From: Opitutales bacterium
GTDB lineage: Bacteria; Verrucomicrobiota; Verrucomicrobiia; Opitutales; Seribacteraceae
Direction: 5' to 3'
Assembly (NCBI GenBank): GCA_029254745.1
Contig: JAQWWZ010000018.1
Span: 29,397 to 93,396, forward strand
Length of the DNA stretch: 64,000 bases
Shown piece by piece: positions 61,876-64,000 of this stretch. Position 1 is the stretch's first letter. Each line of letters starts with the position of its first letter. The notes under the pieces were generated by a model. The model saw only the letters and a program-made list of their open reading frames with translations. It was not told the DNA's origin and did no database searches. Position numbers and translations under genes: made by a program.

Positions 61876-62711
61876 GCAACCAAACCCCCGACATTTCCCA
61901 TGCCGACCCTGCCCTGCAAGAAAGAATTCTCGCTGGGCACAATGCGGTCCTTGCCCAAGTCGAATATTTTCGGGCAAACTTTGGAACTACAGAAAGCCGA
62001 TGGAAAAAAGACGGCACCCGGGTAACCGATGTGGACGAGACTATCTCTCATGAACTTTTCACCGAATTATCTGCAAGTTTCCCTCTAGATGACTACTGCT
62101 CCGAAGAATCAGCAGAAACTCCGGAACCTGTTCCCTTAAGCGGAGAATTTGCCTGGATTTTGGATCCAGTGGATGGCACCAATAATTATGCAGTGGGTGT
62201 ACCGGAGTGCGGAATATCCCTCGGGCTCCTTCGTCATGGCATCCCAGTTTACGGATTTATCTACGATTTTGGCCGGGATAATTTACTTCAAGGAGGAAAA
62301 TCATTTGGTTCCATTGAAGGTACCACACCCGTCGTGGCCTCCGCTGCACTTGTAAACGAAAAGCTTACCTTCTGCATGCATTTCCCCATTCCGCCAGAGC
62401 AATTAGATGCCCTGCGGGATGCTTTACAGGAATGGCGTATCCGCTGCCCAGGGTCTGCAGCTGTTGGCCTTGCCAATGTGGCCACGGGACGACTCGATGG
62501 CTGCCTGGAGTATCGTGCCAAGCCATGGGACTGTGCAGCGGGCTACCCAATCTGCGAAGGAGCAGGTGCATCCTTTCATTTTCTCTATGAGCCTGCTTTT
62601 CCTATGAAAAAATTTAGCTCTTCCATGGGTGCTTGCCCATTTCGGGTTGGTTCCGAGCTCTTCCACCAAAAAGTCTGCCACGCACTAAATCTACCCACCC
62701 TCTCTGCTTAA
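61860..62711 (+). CDS. Inositol monophosphatase/FBPase-like sugar phosphatase
   Basis: DDYCSEESAE, WILDPVDGTNNYAVGVPECGISLGLL, PWDCAAGYPICEGAG. Confidence 0.9.
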   Translation: MDRSVSNQTPDISHADPALQERILAGHNAVLAQVEYFRANFGTTESRWKKDGTRVTDVDETISHELFTELSASFPLDDYCSEESAETPEPVPLSGEFAWILDPVDGTNNYAVGVPECGISLGLLRHGIPVYGFIYDFGRDNLLQGGKSFGSIEGTTPVVASAALVNEKLTFCMHFPIPPEQLDALRDALQEWRIRCPGSAAVGLANVATGRLDGCLEYRAKPWDCAAGYPICEGAGASFHFLYEPAFPMKKFSSSMGACPFRVGSELFHQKVCHALNLPTLSA

Positions 62712-62759
62712 TTCACCTTGACCATTTTCCGTCTCTTAGCATATAAAGATACTATTGAT

Positions 62760-62833
62760 GCGGGCATAGTTTAGGGGTAAAACCCCAGCCTTCCAAGCTG
62801 GTGTCCTCGGTTCGATTCCGAGTGCCCGCACCA
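62760..62833 (+). tRNA. tRNA-Gly (UCC), CCA encoded
   Basis: GCGGGCA...CCAGC-CTTCCAA-GCTGG...CTCGG-TTCGATT-CCGAG-TGCCCGC-ACCA. Confidence 0.97.
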
Positions 62834-62933
62834 TTTCACCTTTTCAAAAGTACAGGGTCGTTTTCAACGGATGAAACTGCAAAGGCTGAAATAGATACTT
62901 TTTCAGTACTCCCACTGTAATTTCTTTTTGTCT

Positions 62934-62945
62934 GAACATATGTTC
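62934..62945. promoter_or_regulatory. Palindrome GAACATATGTTC (GAAC-N4-GTTC) upstream of a TATAAT at 62965-62970
   Basis: Exact palindrome matching the Gram-positive-type LexA box core; -10-like hexamer 19 nt later on + strand. Confidence 0.4.
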
Positions 62946-63632
62946 GGCAATGAGCAAAAAAATGTATAATTTTTCCAGCACCGATTAGTAGACCACTCAT
63001 AAAAACATCTGATCAGGGTAATATCATTTTTCAAATATAGAAAACCATTCCCCCGTATCTTACTTTCTGTTGTAGCACTTCCTTGTAAGTGATCTGCTCA
63101 ATCCTAAGTCATGGGAATCTGATATGGTTACTTACCCGTGAGAAAGCAAATGATACACTCTGGATCTCCGCAGAACCAATCCTTACGCATCGCGTAGGTG
63201 TTTCAAAACGCCTTTTCTTACATCATTCTTCTGATGGAGTGTATCAGTGTAGTTTAAGAACCACGCAAGAATACCAGCTATGCTCTCTTGGTTGGGGCTT
63301 TGATCATGGTTATAATCCACTCACGACAGACCTGTGTGTAAGCGACAGACGGGTCCGAATATTTATGTATCAGACCGACTCGGCAATCCATCCGTACCCC
63401 AGAAAAGACATCCAGACCATGTGCATCACATCCGGTTCTCTGTCGATCACCAGGGGCTTTCAGCCCACGCTATCACTATTTGTGTGATAAAATAATCTAG
63501 GATGCGAACTTACGCCGGGGCTCCGCGTGCCTGGCCAGGCCCTTTTGGGCTACCGCCCCTTTGGTCCAGGCCCGTCCCGCTCCGCCTCTCCTTTCCGCCA
63601 TGTCCGTCATCCTTCCGTACCTAGCTCCCTTG

Positions 63633-64000
63633 CTACTGCTTTTGGAAACCGACACGGAAGCCAAGGATGTGGAAGCGGTTGCTGGGGCCGAGGCTGAGGC
63701 GCTCAGCAGAACGCAGGTCCGCTCCGTCGTGGCTCCAGGAACCACCCCGAGCGACCCGATTCGAGCCCGAAGCCGGTCCTGTGGGATCCACCACTGGGTT
63801 GCCGCTGGGATAGGCCGCCTCGTACCAGTCTGCGGTCCACTCCCACACATTTCCATGCATATCAAAAAAGCCCCACGGGTTAGCCGCATATTGCCCCACA
63901 TCGCGAGTTTGTTTAAAATCGTTACCATCATTAGCACCGCCGTCCCAGTTGTAATTGGCACGGGAGGAATTTATGTCATCCCCCCATGAGTATGCCGTGG
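63633..64000 (-). CDS. Formylglycine-generating enzyme/SUMF1-family (C-type-lectin-fold) protein, C-terminal part; continues past window end
   Basis: My minus-strand reading is open to the window edge: [121 protein letters not shown]. Confidence 0.9.
   Translation of the reverse strand, partial: TAYSWGDDINSSRANYNWDGGANDGNDFKQTRDVGQYAANPWGFFDMHGNVWEWTADWYEAAYPSGNPVVDPTGPASGSNRVARGGSWSHDGADLRSAERLSLGPSNRFHILGFRVGFQKQ

Noticed and set aside
63089-63487. 132-aa ORF in the right-end gap
   Set aside because: GTG start, no recognisable motif, no Shine-Dalgarno that I could see; kept only as part of the intergenic finding.
62834-63490. DGR reverse transcriptase or template repeat beside the candidate variable region
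   Set aside because: No ORF of RT length or YxDD-type motif and no second copy of the RGGSW-coding block in the window; a DGR assignment therefore stays a hypothesis.
63497-63961. 154-aa minus-strand ORF overlapping the SUMF1-fold gene
   Set aside because: Different frame from the clear FGE reading (…[12 protein letters not shown]…GFRVGFQKQ); low-complexity Arg/Gly/Ala product of a GC-rich stretch.
63561-63989. 142-aa plus-strand ORF antisense to the SUMF1-fold gene
   Set aside because: Antisense of a recognisable domain; composition follows GC-rich codon complement.
20-63990. CRISPR array
   Set aside because: No regularly spaced direct repeats were seen anywhere by eye.

Overview
The window is about 64 kb of mostly housekeeping chromosome. 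The genome is probably a diderm of the PVC/Verrucomicrobiota type; this is inferred from gene content and protein style and was not tested. Recognisable blocks, left to right: an AsmA-like protein; accB-accC with Asp23/AmaP-like genes; gcvT; a CNNM/CBS protein; lgt; mreB-mreC-mreD-PBP2; a CHASE2/adenylate cyclase with a very large coiled-coil insertion; a MoxR-DUF58-VWA (Bat) operon; dnaX with the small SRP RNA just upstream; aroC; tRNA-Leu(CAG); a four-gene cluster of unknown exported proteins; korAB; tRNA-Pro(UGG); metH; thrS; yidD; menF-menD; fpg; ribF-truB-nrnA-like; an MFS-acyltransferase fusion; uppS-cdsA-dxr-rseP-ispG; an inositol-monophosphatase-like gene; tRNA-Gly(UCC). The right edge cuts a formylglycine-generating-enzyme (SUMF1)-fold gene. 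The least explained signals are: (i) terminator-like hairpins inside the signal-peptide codons of two consecutive exported genes (34037-34065 and 34818-34845); (ii) the exported gene cluster 31278-35558, with a 16-residue repeat protein at its head; (iii) a C-terminal SUMF1-fold segment whose variable positions are almost all NNC codons, followed by a sharply GC-rich tail, which is a candidate diversity-generating-retroelement variable region; (iv) a winged-helix-like insertion in PBP2; (v) a perfect 24-bp palindrome ending 6 nt before the metH start codon; (vi) a 56-codon membrane microprotein behind korAB that is absent from the supplied ORF track. No database search, folding or HMM was run. 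Family names rest on recognised motifs.
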